DNA from: Bondarzewia mesenterica
Lineage: Eukaryota > Basidiomycota > Agaricomycetes > Russulales > Bondarzewiaceae
Direction: 5' to 3'
Length of the DNA: 32,636 bases
Assembly: GCA_004802705.1 (NCBI GenBank)
Contig: SGPL01000375.1
Location: forward strand, 1-32,636
Positions 9,501 through 22,307 of the stretch are shown in pieces. Numbering within the stretch: the stretch's first letter is position 1; every line of letters starts with the position of its first letter. The notes under the pieces were generated by a model. The model did not search any database. It was not told the origin of the DNA and saw nothing but the letters and a program-made list of their open reading frames with translations. The position numbers and the translations under genes were made by a program.

Positions 9501-11596
9501 TGGCGTAACGGACTTCGGTGATACAGTGAGTTATTAACATCCTACAACCCTGCAATCTCGTTGATGAAGGTGATCATTTCAGGAACACTGCATGTTTTTT
9601 GCACTATATCAAGCCACTTGAGACGTTGCCTTACGTGCAAGCTCGGCTGAGAAGGCAGTTTTGCGTTTTGTCTTGTAATTAGATGGGCTTTAGTTCGTGT
9701 TCGAACTTGTGTCCCTCGCTCTTTCCATTTGGTTGTTCTCTGACGATCTTTCTGCTGTTGTGGAACCGCGCCCTTCCGTTCATCATGTTGTTCTAGGGTT
9801 CGCTTTATGCCGGAAGGCGTCGTCATAATATACGCCAATAGCATATCCTGCGCGCTATCCCGGTCTGCTCAGCTTGGACGATAGCACTTATTAGAACATT
9901 CCAGGTTCTTCATCCTTCGAACCCCGAGTCAACATTCGATTTCTCTCCAACCACTTCGCACTCTAGAAAGAGACTGTATCTGACGCTATGACGCACTTGG
10001 GAGCCAGGGTGTGGTCGAGTTTCCCATCTCGATGGATCAGTTTGGAGTGTTGCGGGTCTCGATGGTTTGGTGATAGATGTCTATGTATAATACAGAGTAC
10101 CTTACAGCTGCCCTTGCTGTGGTTCTGGATCGTCAAGCGATAGAAGTTCAGATAGTATCACAATGTCCAGTTCGTTGAGCGCACTGACTCGCACTCGCAG
10201 AGAAGGCTTCTGTAAAACGTGACCAGTACTTGGTCAGACTTTTACACGTTCCAGGTGACCTCGCTCAGAACATTCAGGTACTGTATATCAGTGAGTCTGC
10301 TATAGAAAAATTATTCGCTCTCAGTCGAGTCTGGACGAACGAGAACCCAGTCAATTCTGAAGAAACAATGATCTTGTGATCAATTGAATAGTCAGTGAGT
10401 ACTTGCTAAGTTTGCTTCAAGTTGAAAATATTGACGTCTATGTTCGCTCAACACCCGAGTTCGCAAAAGTCTTACCGGATCCGCTCATTGCTTCTGTACA
10501 GTGCTATGTTTATCGCGCCTGGAAGTCGTCAACCATTGCCCATTGAATTTGGTCTCGGACTGGTTCCTCATCACTATGTCCGCCTTCCTTAAAGTCTCCG
10601 TTCAGCGAGTTCCAAGCTCTCTGTTCTCACCCAAGAAAAAACACGTCGCTCATTATGGGATCAGGCGCAGTGGACGAGCCCAATGCGAGCCCGGGGACGA
10701 TACCATCTCTGTATCATTTACGTGGTGTTTGGGACATGTGTCGTCTCTTTGCGTCTTCCGTGCTTGCTGTCATTCTCTGGGACTTTTCCGCCGCTGCGTG
10801 CTTGTGCGATGCTCAAGGCTCCTCTTCGTCGGCCGGTGACTCCGCAATTTGAGGAGTAGCCAGAGCGCGGAGGTCACCCGGCGCGCTAATGAACACACCT
10901 CATTTCATTCAAAGTGCCACATCTAGGTATGTCGCGAACATTTTGCTTGCACGAAAGAGCTCTCTGGCCTCGGTCAATCACCTGTTCCGACTGCGAACCG
11001 TCGTGAAAGGTTAATTTGAACTTCCGTGTTCATTCGAAAGTCCTCTCATTTTACCTCAGGAACGTCATTTCAGTTTTTAGAAGGTCCGTGGGTGGCCGTC
11101 AATCTAGTTGGGCATATTGTGCTAATGTTGTCCCGTTCGTTGCGTGCACGAGTGCAGTTATCTTGACGTTGAGGGGTCAAAATCAGTCCCTATAGAATTC
11201 CATGACAGAGGTGGGCTTTATGGTCCGTTAAGTTTCAATTGAAACCTCTCCAGTCCGGTGATTGCTACACCTGGGCCCCCTCCCAACTTTTCCCAAGTTC
11301 ACCTTGGAGCATTCGCGATTCTCGACAATTCAGGAGATTCTCGTACTTCGCCTGGGAATTCACGGTACTTGAAAGTACTGAAATGGAACGTGTAGCAAAT
11401 CCGCATACCAGATGACGATCTATGTCATATCGCATAATATGTGGAAGCCATCGTCTCGAAATCACGACTTGCCGGGCCTTCCAAGCTCTTTAAATACCGT
11501 CCCGTCTGTCCCATCCCCCTTCGAGATCCCTCAGCGTCTCATAACAACGTTTCACCCATCTGTTCTACAACTATTCAGTGTAACAATCACCCAAAC
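6598..11596. other. 5 kb gene-poor, pyrimidine-rich region
   Basis: No protein domain is recognisable on either strand. The + strand is rich in T and C and has several splice-like signals: gtaagt at 6655, 8516 and 8858, and a long T run ending in ctag near 6777. Open frames are under about 150 codons and of low-complexity composition. It could be an unannotated spliced noncoding transcript, the remains of old mobile elements, or simply intergenic DNA. The last 100 or so bases are the upstream region of the gene starting at 11597 and are CT-rich. Confidence 0.5.
10211..10246. repeat. Imperfect inverted repeat (hairpin)
   Basis: Outer arms tgtaaaa (10211-10217) and ttttaca (10240-10246) enclose inner arms tgacca (10220-10225) and tggtca (10231-10236), with a 5-base loop gtact and a small asymmetric bulge. 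No T run follows to suggest a terminator and no gene is adjacent. It may be a remnant of a small inverted-repeat element or a protein-binding palindrome; function unknown. Confidence 0.5.
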
Positions 11597-14500
11597 ATGT
11601 CCTCCATTAGCCACGCACTTGCCGCAGCGGAGGCGGTTCGTTACAAACTCACCTGCGAGTCGCAGCGCCCTGAGTATCGCGCCGTCACCGACGCTGAGAT
11701 TGCGAATGGCCAAGCCCAAAAGCAGAAGGTAAGAACTTCGAGCTATGTACATGAGAACAGAGCATTTACAGTATGACTAACACACGCGTAGGTCAAGAGC
11801 ATTCTTGGTTCATCCATTGTGATCGTCAACGAGACACTCGCCGCTCTGCGCAAGGCTGCCCCCAAGTCAGACCCTGCTGACGCGTATGCCGTCCCAACTT
11901 TCACTTCTCCGATGCGGCTCGATAAAACCAAGCTCCGTACTGCGCGTGTTGATGCCGCCGGCACACCTGTGGAAAATGTAATTCAGGCTATGAGCGCGGA
12001 AGGACTCAAGTCTAGTACCCAAAGCCTCGAGGATATGGCGAAGGCGATCGGGCCGATCGTTGACAACTTTGACTCCATCCTGGTGAGCTTGCCTCTATCC
12101 TTACTATCGGATGTCTCCTGAAGAGAAGGCCAGACGAAACCGTACCTTGACAACTTCAATGCGACGTTGAACACCGTGCCTGTCGTCGGTCTTAAGAACG
12201 GCCAGATCATGTATATCGAGACCAAGCAGAAGACCATTCCCACTGGCTCCGGCATTGAGGAGGTCTGGTCGCTTTTCTCCAGCCTCCCCGACGATGCAAA
12301 AATTAACCAGGGCGACAAAGTCTACATGTTCCCCTACATGGGGGACTTTTGCCTTGCCATCGGCAAGGCCGTATGGAAGAAGGCGCATATCAATGAAAAA
12401 GACCCGTCAATTACCTCAGCTGTCGACAATTTCCCAAACCTGTATTCGAAGCAGTGGGTGAAGCTCGGCGACAATGTTCTCCCCATGAACAACCTCGCCG
12501 GGGTCGTCCCCTTTGCTGTGCTCAGTGCCGATCGCAACCAAATCGCATTCCACCTCACGGTTCTTGCATCTGACGGAAACATCATGTACCTGACTGATGA
12601 TTCGCTGGGCCCTGGCGCGAACTTTGAGGCGATGAAGTACTCGCCGGCCAAAGGGTCTCCGGAGACACCACCAAGTGCGACAGGTCGCATACTGGAACAA
12701 TCAGGTTGTTGGTATTGACGGGGCGTCGAATTCTTGGAACCTCACGCCCAATTTCCAGGAAGGTACCTACTCTGCTGCGGACCCGCTCAAGATTGAGACA
12801 GTCACAGAATTCACTGCCACGGATGCTGGACTTGTCGGTCTTCGTGCAGATGGCTACCTTTACAAACGCATCGTCGAAGCGCCGCCCGCCGATAGTCAGG
12901 AGGATGCGACTCTGAAATGGACACGCTGGATCAAGGCGGACGGCACGACGAACCTCGGTGTTGCGTCTCCTGGTGTCATACTGGACCTCAATCTCCTTAC
13001 GCGCACCCTTCGCAGCAGATATATTGACGTGCAAACGTCTGTGTACCCCGTTGTCGACAAGATCCGAGCGTTCGGCCTGACGCACTCATTCTATCTCACT
13101 AACGTGAAGAAGGATGCAGAGGACTGGCAAAATGCGTCGACGGAAGAACAGCAGGAGCTCGCAATCAAGAACGCAAAGGCATTTGTCGGGCACGCAAAGA
13201 CGTGGTCGACGATCGTCTCGCGCAGTGTTTCTGGTGCGAAGGAGAGCGTTAATATCATGACGAAGCAGCTCCACGATGTGCGGACTCAGCTCGAAACCCA
13301 ACTCACGACGCTCGGCGTCCAACTCACGGGGCTGCAGGCGACCCTTCGCGAGCAGGAGGGAGCGCTTTCGAAACTTAAGGCCGCATTTTGGGGCTCCGTC
13401 GCTGCAACCCTCCTTGGTGAGTATTTCTTATAGACTTGTGCATCAGGATACTCACATTCCCCCTTTCAGGTGTAGCCCTGGCAGTTGTCGGTGTAGCCTC
13501 CGGCCAGGCGTGGCTTCTCGTTGGGGCCGGTGCGCTTTTCATCGGTGGCCTTGTCGCGATGGTCGCGCTCTCTGTCCAGATCTCCAAGCTGGCAGGGGAT
13601 ATATCGCAAACGAAATCTCAAATTGAAGTCGTGAACACCGCAATAGATGAGCTCACCACGATTGTTACATCCTTCCGAAATCTGGATGACTTGTACGGTA
13701 CTCTCAACCAGTTCTGGGGGCGCATGCAAAACGATGCTTCCGCGATCAAAACTATGGATGACGCGACGGCAATGGCCATCGGCGAGGAGATTCTCTACGA
13801 CACGAGTAGTATTGAGGCCGCAACCGACATGACGGATAGGATGACCACCGCTTGTCAGACCTACCTCGACGTGCTTAACAAGCAAGGCATCCAAATCCCC
13901 ACGGAGACCAGCGAAAGTACCATCATGCTCTTCTCGCCATCTCACCCGATCAGAGGCAGCTCGCCTGCAGACCCGGGAAACCTTACTGTGGCTACTCGAT
14001 TCCACCAGGCCATCGAGCTGGGTTGTGAGATGCTCAAGAAAGGCGACCTTCTGTCATACACAAGGGTGATGCAATATGCAACTCTTCTTGATATGAACTC
14101 GCAGTCGGCGGCTTCTACAGCTGCTGTCGCTGCCGGCATGTGGTTTGACGTCCCCGCGCTGCGCTCTTCAGGGAGCATCTGGTCGTCTGGAACTCACGCA
14201 TTCAGCCACTTCAGTGCGATCTCCGAGAACCTCGCCCACGTTATCCAGACAATTGCGGATCTAGTCACGGGTCGTGCGAATGAATTGGACGGGAAACTTG
14301 ATGAGGTCCGCCCGTTCGTTCGAGGGATGTTGGAGGATGTTATCTCCCTAGGTGATGTAATCCAGGGGTGGACCGCCTCATATCCTAAACCACCCGCAAA
14401 TGACCAGGAGAGGGCGGAGATCGAGAAGTTGCAGACCAAGGCGATTACCGTATGCGAAGGGGCACAACGAAAGGCCGCCCAGGCCCACAACACATTTGGA

Positions 14501-16057
14501 GAGTTCACTACTCAGGCGCGGGAGTACCAGCAGGATCTCCAGCGCCAAATTAACGGACAGGACGACGAAATCAAGAGGAAAAAGGCGGAGGCCAACGCGC
14601 AGATCGACAGCCTCAGTCCGCCGTGGTACGTCTATCTCGGGGGAGCCATCGCTGTTATCGCTTGGATGGAGTCGCAAAAGGCCAGTATTCTCAGCAGCCT
14701 CAATAACGCGGTGAATAAACTCAACGGCAGTATCAACGCGCTCGAAAACCTGAAATCGAGCGGGATAACCTTCGATGGGCATGCACAGACGTGGATCGAG
14801 ATGACGGAGACGGTGAGCAAGAATCTGGGCAGCGTTTACAACATCTTGAGTGGGATCTGGGGTCAACTTCTCGAGGATCCGCAGTTGTACGCGGAGCTCA
14901 TGAACATGGAATGGGCGGAGCTGGTGGGAAACGCGCGCGACGTACTCCAAATCTTGAACGGTGGCAGCAGTGGGAGGGCGTTCTTGATGATGTCTCAGAG
15001 CTCTTCAGCATCGGAGAAGGATACTCTGATGAATGCCTTGATGCCGAGGCAGCCGCTTAGTTCAGGCGTGAGGAAGCAGGCGGGTAGCGCTCAGAAGGTC
15101 TTCGACAACCTGGATCAATTGCTGCAGATGCCGTTTGGAAGGGATATCATCGGCTACTGGGATGAGGGCAAGACAGAACGCAAGACACTTTTCGATGTCA
15201 CGACGAGCCTGAGGACGGAGTACGTTCAGATGGCGGCCAGCGAGTACGAGACGATCCAGAGCCTGTACAGTCTCTCAATCCTCCAGCAATACCGCGCCCA
15301 GAGTGTGGCCACAGGCAAACTCCAGCTGCCGATCTTTGTGCAAGGTACGCTGCAGTCGATACGCGCAGCACTCAAAGCGGCCAGCAACACCAGCACGCGG
15401 TTCGGGGACTCGTCGAAGCAGTTCGATTCCGTCATGCGCGTCATTGAGAGTAACATCAGCGAGATTGAAACGAAGATATCTGGCCTGGACGACGACATCG
15501 AGAAGGCGGAAGCTCAGCTGCGCGACAAGATCATCTGGGTCGTTGCGGACGTCGTCGCGCTGGCCTTTTCTACGGGCGTCCTGTTGGCGACGTTCGGTGT
15601 CATTGGTCCAGTCACAGCGGCGGCGTCTTTCGCAGCCAAGCTTGGAGCCTCAGCCGCGGTCACGGCTTCATCGGTGAAGCTGGTCCTTGACTCATTGTCA
15701 ATCAGCGACATCGCAAAGACCATCGCGTCGCTAAAGACTCTTCGCGACTCCCTGACGAAGAGTGTGGAGGAGCTCAAGTTGGTTCGGCCGCTGTTTAAGG
15801 TCGTGGTCACCGGCGTTAATGATCTGACGACCACCATAACGGACATGAAGGACACGTTGGAGGATATACTCGACAGAATGGACATTATGGGGCAAATTGC
15901 GTTCACGGAGGCGGACGCTGAGGCAATTGCGGAGGCTTGGAAGACGGTCAGAGACGACACTCAGGAGTGGATGGACGTGATCAACACGCAGGGAATTTCC
16001 CCGCTCACTTTTTCCATCATGGATGCGTCGGCCGTGACACAGGGAACGGTGGCCTAG
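11597..16057 (+). CDS. Giant multi-module alpha-pore-forming-toxin-like protein, with one frame break
   Basis: Exons read as 11597-11728, 11792-12082, 12134 to about 12674, a continuing frame to 13416, and 13470-16057; introns have GT-AG ends and intron 1 has a ctaac branch site. Near 12660-12683 the frame changes by +1 with no acceptable intron, so there is an indel or a sequencing error. The protein would be about 1,430 residues without a signal peptide. Roughly residues 140-440 are beta-rich with blade-like repeats (GLKNGQIMY, ASDGNIMYL, GLRADGYLYKR), suggesting a beta-propeller-like domain. The rest has three units of long amphipathic helices around a hydrophobic segment (about 13380-13610, 14620-14690, 15530-15700). 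Two units end with a W...D..NTQGI or YLDVLNKQGI pattern, as in the HBL/NHE/XaxA/ClyA superfamily. Family assignment is by motif and layout only. Toxicity is inference; it could instead act inside the cell. Confidence 0.62.
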
Positions 16058-16904
16058 CTTGATTGCGCGTCATGGCTGTAGTAAGTACCGTTCGTTGCAG
16101 TCTGTGCCTCCATGCATACTGACCAGCGACATCCGTAGTTCGCCATCGTATTGTGAAGATTTATGTCCAAGGAGTTCTCTTCTTCCGATCTAAGGCTCTG
16201 TCTTGCGTGATTTGCCGTGCAGTATTCTCTCTTCTTGATGTCTATGCAATTCCTCGTACTCTGCAATTTTGAGTGCGCACTGCGGATCCAAAGCAGCAGC
16301 AAGTCAAATTGTGGGTAAAAACGATGGATCATGGTTGTGTCTGTTCTTGTACCACATAGTACCAATTGAAATACCGTGTACTCTTTCTTTGGACCTTGAT
16401 GCACGATTGTTTCCCTGACCACTAGCCCCTATCTCTGAATCCATCGAATTCGACGTTGATGGAGGCTATGTAACAAACATGGTAAGAAGTCGGGCTGCGG
16501 CCGATCGAGAAGACGGTCAACCATTGCAATATTGCAACGTTGAACGTTGAAAACTTCAACAGCAGGAACGTCGCTGAGGCGCTTCGGAGGAGGCCAGCCG
16601 AGAGTTCCGTGAGTTCCGGTTATTGCCGTGGCCTTGCATTTACTTAAACACGTAACCGACTGTACTAGCTTCAACACTTACCGTTTTGCAGCGCACAGGC
16701 TGCGAGAGCTATGTACATAGCCAACGGGTGAACGGGCAAGAAACTACTGGCAGAACGGCTACCAAGTTCTTCGAGTTCAAAATTGCGGCATCGCTTGTCC
16801 TTGCGGCTTGCCTAGTGACACTAGGCGTTCTACATTCGTCATTAGGTTTCTCAAGCTGCTGCATTTCACTTGGTATGAGTACTGATTCTTGAAGTCGAAA
16901 AGAT
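16058..16904. other. Intergenic region, nothing recognised
   Basis: This stretch separates the pore-former-like gene from the XPF gene and both are on the + strand. It should hold the 3' untranslated region of the first and the promoter of the second. Short open frames on the minus strand (for example 16422-16054) have no recognisable domain and lack neighbouring splice structure. Confidence 0.5.
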
Positions 16905-19900
16905 ATGTCCACAGCTTTGTCAACCCGTGGTCTCCTTCCCTTTCATCTCTCAATTCTAGAGGAGCTCCACGACCCTCTCACCAGTGACCTCCTCCTCCTC
17001 GCTCGAGGTCTTGGCCTTCGCCGGATAGTTTGTGCGCTAATGCAGATATACGAGTCGCCAAAGAATCTCGTGCTGCTTGTGAATGCCTCGCCCGAGGAGG
17101 AGGCTGCCATCGGAGAGGAGCTTGGGATTATGGGTTGCAGAAAGCCTGGTTTGCGGGTCGTCGGGTACGAGATGCCTAAGAAGGATCGGTGAGTTACGCT
17201 CCTCGACATAAATAAATTTTCAGCGATGGTACGGAGCTCGAAGCGCATGGCCAATGGTGCCCTTCCGTGCCCGAATGTGCGATTATGGGATTGAACACTC
17301 ATAGAAAAGTTACCCAGTCAGGATCTCTACAAGAAAGGCGGTCTTATATCCGTAACTTCACGCATCCTTGTCGTTGACATCCTGCAATCCGACATACCCA
17401 CAGAGCTCATAACAGGCATTCTCGTCCTTCATGCTGAGAAGTGTGTTCCTTGACTTTTGACCCATGTCTCTTCCAATATCAATTTATTGATTGCTCAAGG
17501 CATATAGGGTAAATGCACTATCACTCGAGGCCTTCATTGTCCGGCTGTATCGCGAAAAGAACAAGACTGGTTTTTTGAAAGCCTTTTCTGATCAACCGGA
17601 GCATATCACTTCGGGGTTGTCTCCTCTGAAGAATATTATGAAGGAACTGCAGTTACGTGCGGTGCATATATACCCTCGGTATGTTCCTTGATGCTTGTCC
17701 ACTCAGCATGGCTTCACTGATTGCCCATGATGCCGAGTAGGTTCCATGAGAAAGTGAAAGAAGCGCTGGAGAAAAAACGCGCTGACGTTGTCGAATTGCA
17801 TCAACCGATGACGGATCTCATGAAAGACATTCACGGGGCAATCGTACAGTGTATGAACACCACCCTATCTGAACTAAAGCGCTCAAATACTACGGTCAGT
17901 TCCTCATTATTATGTTCTCGTAGTGTATTCACCAGGACATTTCGGATTTGCAACATTGCGTATCCTGCTGTCCGCTAGCTTGACTTGGACGAATTGAACG
18001 TTGAAAATGCGTATTTCCGTTCGTTCGATGCCATCGTTCGCAGACAGCTGGACCCTGTATGGCACAAAGTTGGTCCTAGGACCAAACAGCTCGTGAGCGA
18101 TCTCGCGACGCTTCGTCGACTCCTGACGTGCGTCTCGTCCGACTACAGTGCTCGTTCGTCGTCCGAAGTTGTCATCTTACCATCTCAATTATATTGCTTA
18201 GGTACCTATTGACATATGACGCGCTCGCATTTCACGCATACCTCGAAACCATCATCGCATCCAATTCTGTTTCGTCCTCCGGTGCAGCTCGACAAAATCA
18301 TTCGCCTTGGCTCCTTACCGACGCCGCTCACATAATCTTTCAGAGTGCGAAGCGTCGATGTTACAATCTAAGCGCGCCCGTCGCGCCTCCGGTTATCGAC
18401 TTGGCAGATGATGACGAGGCGTGGGATGCGTTGGATGAAGCTGAGGGAAGAATGATTTCCAAGGAGAACCGAGCAGACACAGATGCGGAGAAGAGAAGAT
18501 GCCCGAAATGGCTGCCCGATGGAATGGACCCGGTTCTCGAGGAGCTGCCTAAGTGGAGCCTGTTGGCGGATGTGTTGAAGGAAATTGAGGAGGAGATTAT
18601 GCGACAGGAATCGACTGGCAGCATGCGTCAGTTCTCTCGTACCCTTTTCTTCGCACACGATTCTGGTTTGATGCTAATTAAAGTCGCTTCTGACAGCAAA
18701 CAAGGGCACTAATACGGTGCTGGTGATGACGTCGTCAACGCGGACATCAACTGTTCTCACCGAATTCTTGACATCGATGGACACAGACGCGCAAGCCGGC
18801 ACGCAGGGGCGCAAGATGATGGAGGATAAGCTAAGGTTGTATTTTTGGTGGAAGGCGAAGCTGAGTGAAGACGGAAAGTCGCGGACATTTGAGAGGCCGC
18901 CAGACAAAGGAAGTAATAACCCACCTAACGAGATAAGTGAGGCACTCAAGAAGAAGGACAAGGATAGGCGCGAGCGAGTGGCGAGTAGACGGAGAGTGAG
19001 GGGTGGAGCGGCTGGTGCAGCTGCTTCTGCAGAGAGCGGGAGAAGTAGAGGTACAGCGGACAGGGTTGGAATGACGCTTGGAGAGGAGGTCATGAGGGAT
19101 GAGGCAGAGAATATCGCGGAATTGTGTGTTTCCGTTTCTTCTCGTCACTGACAGTCGCTGGGCTTATGATAATGAACATGCAGTCTAGCAACACAGAGCG
19201 CACCCGCCGCTGCAACCCACGGCGCGGCCATTTCGGGTGGAAATACGCTCACAGCCTTTGATGAAGATCTAGCGCTCGCATTGACATTGTCGGAGAATAC
19301 GACTGCGTTCGAATCCGAGTTTGAGGAGTTCTATGGTCTCCTGCCGCCTCAGCAGACTGTGATTATGCGAGCATACTCAGACGACAGCGATGATCGCATG
19401 CTTGCAGAGAGCCAGCCGCGATTCATTGTCATGTTTGAGCCCAATCAGGATTTTGTGCGGAGAATCGAGGTGAGGGCGTTGCATATGACTGGAATTGAGT
19501 TTCATTGTAACTATCATCATTGATTTTACGAATCTAGGTATATCGAAGCTCTAATCCGGGACTGGGGGTTCGAGTGTACTTCATGCTCTATCAGACAAGC
19601 TGCGAGGAGCACAAATATCTGGCAGGTCTGAGGCGGGAAAAGGAGGCGTTTGAACGGCTAATCAAGGAGCGTGGGGTAAGTAAATGTTTCATGATTTGAT
19701 AGCAACTTCTAACGGTCTCGTTCCCATGCAGACTATGCTCATGCCTATTATTGAAGACCACCGCGCGGGAACCGAGGCAGGTGAAGCAATGATCAAGACG
19801 ATCAGCAGCCGGATGGCTGGTGGAAGAAGAGAAGTATCGACAGAGCCGTCGAGGGTAATGTTCTGTTTGTATGTCGCTCGTGGGTTGATGATTAAATGGG

Positions 19901-20786
19901 ATCTAGGTCATCGTCGACATGCGTGAGTTCCGTTCTACGCTGCCATCACTTCTGCATGCGTCGAAGTTGCTTGTCGTTCCTGCGACGCTGACAGTGGGTG
20001 ATTATATTTTGACACCTGATATATGTGTCGAGAGAAAGAGTATACCGGATTTGGTATCCAGTTTCAATAGCGGGCGACTGTGAGTGAAATGTGTTCAATG
20101 TTCCCCGGTTGATAATGGTCACTGAGGGACGTGATGTAGTTACACACAGTGTGAACTGATGTCAGTTCACTACAAGCAGCCAGTGCTCCTTATTGAATTT
20201 GAAGAAAACAAGTCCTTCTCGTTGGAGGTGCGTTACGACGATGGTTCCTCGCATCTGTCAGATCCACGTAGTGATCATGATTTCATAGATCGTGCAAGAC
20301 GTCAAAGCATACGCAAAGCCGACGAGTAAGTACCCATCCAAGAACAAGCCCGCAGGCTCCGAGCCCACCGCCGCACCGTCCGTGCAAGCCAAGCTTGTGC
20401 TCCTTACGCTCACCTTTCCCCGCGTCCGTGTCATTTGGTCGTCCTCGCCCTACGCGACGGCGGACATTTTTAACGACCTCAAGGCCAACGCTCCCGAGCC
20501 AGACTACCACGTCGCCGTCGTCGTCGGTGCCGATCGGGATCCCCAGCAGAGTGCAGGAGGGGATGGAGAGGGCGACGATGCGGCTGCGGAGGAGCTGTTG
20601 AGGAGTTTACCAGGTATCACAGACAAGAATCTGGCCTATGTCAAGAGGCGGGTTGGAAGTGTGAGGGGATTATGTGACATGGGGTTGGAGGAGGTCAAGG
20701 AGATATTGGGAGATGAGCCTGGCAAGCGTTGTTGGGACTTCTTGCACTGGGGTGAGGCCAAAGGAAAAGGGAAGGAAAAGGCATGA
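16905..20786 (+). CDS. RAD1: XPF/Rad1-type structure-specific DNA repair endonuclease
   Basis: Thirteen exons join to 1,012 codons: 16905-17188, 17318-17440, 17508-17678, 17741-17894, 17979-18127, 18202-18626, 18697-19123, 19184-19469, 19538-19675, 19732-19854, 19907-20079, 20140-20227, 20289-20786. Every phase matches. The N-terminus is the degenerate SF2 helicase-like domain ([11 protein letters not shown], then [12 protein letters not shown]). The ERCC4 nuclease domain begins near residue 761 with VDMREF and has the catalytic GD (791-792) and VERKSIPDL (E802, R803, K804, D808), all intact. A tandem helix-hairpin-helix follows at about 946-1000 ([12 protein letters not shown]). With its ERCC1/Rad10 partner the family cuts 5' of bubbles and flaps in nucleotide excision repair, interstrand crosslink repair and single-strand annealing, in the nucleus. 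Length and order are normal. Intron 1 (129 bases) is the longest. Confidence 0.95.
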
Positions 20787-21360
20787 TACTCTGTGTTGCA
20801 AGACATGGTTGAACAGTCCGCTTCACCTGTGAATCCAAAGAGGGTACTATAGGTTGATAATATAAAGTTCTGGTACTATAAACATCAAGCCCTGGTCAAC
20901 TCTACCTGTGGTAGGCGGATAAGCCAATATTGAGTCAAGGATGATTAAAACAAATTTCTGCGAACCCTTTCAACAATACGATACGATCATCGCATGTAGC
21001 TGTAGAAAAAAAAAGCAAAAAGCCTATGACAAGTAGTAGTGAGGCCGTCCACAGAGTAGGAAATAAACAAGAAATGATTAAAGGAGAATAGACCAAAGCC
21101 CGTCAAATAGCTCGTCTGTACGATACTTCCCCTTCCCCATGAGTACGTTCGACTAAACCGCAGCCTAGTCTCCCGAGGCCAGTCATCAACCTTCGTGCCT
21201 CAGCAGACAAGGTCAAGTAAGAAGACTGAAGACGTCGGTAGCTCGTTCCATGGAACCCAGGCCTTCACGACTTCCTGAAAGAGCGCGACAGGCGTATGAA
21301 GAACGATTCAATGAATGGTTGAAAAAATGATGGCATTGCACGCACAATGACGATATGGAT
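20787..21360. other. Convergent 3' intergenic region
   Basis: The XPF gene (+) and the F-box gene (-) end towards each other here, so both 3' untranslated regions and polyadenylation signals should lie within it. Runs of A (21006-21015) and AT-rich stretches are visible. A short minus-strand open frame (21404-21213) overlaps the end of the F-box gene in another frame and is not supported. Confidence 0.5.
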
Positions 21361-22307
21361 CTATGTGGATCCGGATATTTGCAGTTTGGGTGCAACTTTG
21401 GCAATTCCTTAATGACGTGCGTGAGTTTTCATGCAGAAGAATGGGGGAAAAAAAAAAAGAGAAATCGACAAACTTTTCGTCCTGGCTTCGTCCCACCAGA
21501 TACCCTCCAATACAGTCAGGTTGGACTGCTTGAACTTCACGATCGCAGAGATGATCTGACTCCCGCCGCCTTCGGTGCAAATCACGATTTCGACCCCCGG
21601 ACAGCACTTCAGTATTTCGTGTGCGCATGTGGGGAGGATGATGGTCCGAACGCCGGGATACGTGTGGCCTTCGAATGCGGTCTTGAGAGCCGTGGTCATC
21701 GCCGAGTGAGCGTGGACGACTTCAATGGTATTGAGGTTCGGGAGGGCATCCAGCAGCTGGGCGAAGGGAGGGAGAATTCTATTCGCTGCATAGCGCGTCA
21801 GCGAGACGGTGACAGTTCTATGCAGACAAAATCAGTTTCGAAACGTGACCCAGAGAGGTTGGGATGACACTACTGGACGAGCGGCAACAGGTGGGGGCTG
21901 CGCTTTAGCAGACCCTCACTCTTCCTCTTCAACGCTTCACCCACTTGCTTATAGAAACTTTGATCGCAAGTTGCTCGAACGGTGCACACCTCGAGCCGGG
22001 ACCATGCCAGCGGTAATAACAGGATCCTGAGGTCTTTGCACGTCTGCGAAAGCGCGCGGAGCACGTCGAAGCGTTCGCGGAATGGGCGTTCGAAGACTGG
22101 ATTGATTAGGTCTTGCCCCTTGACCGCGTCCCGCGTCATTGTCGGATAATGGACAAGAATCTCCAGCCATACATCCAGTGGAACTTTAGAGACGACGTTC
22201 GATTGGAAAGCTGCAGTCGTCGTGCTCAATCTTGTCGCATCCGGTGTTGATTTGGAACTTATATTGCGCTCGGATTTGACACGTTTCGCGGAGCTTTTTG
22301 AAGGCAT
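21361..22307 (-). CDS. F-box protein
   Basis: Three exons: 22307-21874, 21817-21504 and 21407-21361, giving 264 residues. Introns are 21873-21818 (donor GTAGTG) and 21503-21408, whose 3' part is a long T/C tract. The N-terminus is basic and Ser/Lys-rich, then residues about 40-110 form an F-box-like motif (KVPLDVWLEILVHYP, then LSQTCKDLRILLLPLAWS). The remainder has beta-alpha patterns suggestive of degenerate leucine-rich repeats (LPNLNTIEVVHAH, GVRTIILPTC). F-box proteins recruit substrates to SCF ubiquitin ligases; mushrooms carry hundreds of such genes. At 264 residues this one is short, because such proteins usually carry several more repeats. The last exon adds only 15 residues, so truncation or a wrong last exon is possible. 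Confidence 0.75.

Noticed and set aside
9542..9844. Minus-strand open frame of 100 codons with a fairly protein-like C-terminus
   Set aside because: The last 25 residues look plausible but the rest is low-complexity and basic; no family was recognised and no flanking exon could be joined.
16054..16422. Minus-strand open frame of 122 codons after the pore-former-like gene
   Set aside because: It has no recognisable domain and lies in the expected 3' untranslated region of the upstream gene.
21213..21404. Alternative end of the F-box protein in another frame
   Set aside because: Using donor 21503 and acceptor 21408 puts the next exon in the frame ending at 21361, which matches phase; the longer frame would need a different junction and shows no repeat pattern.
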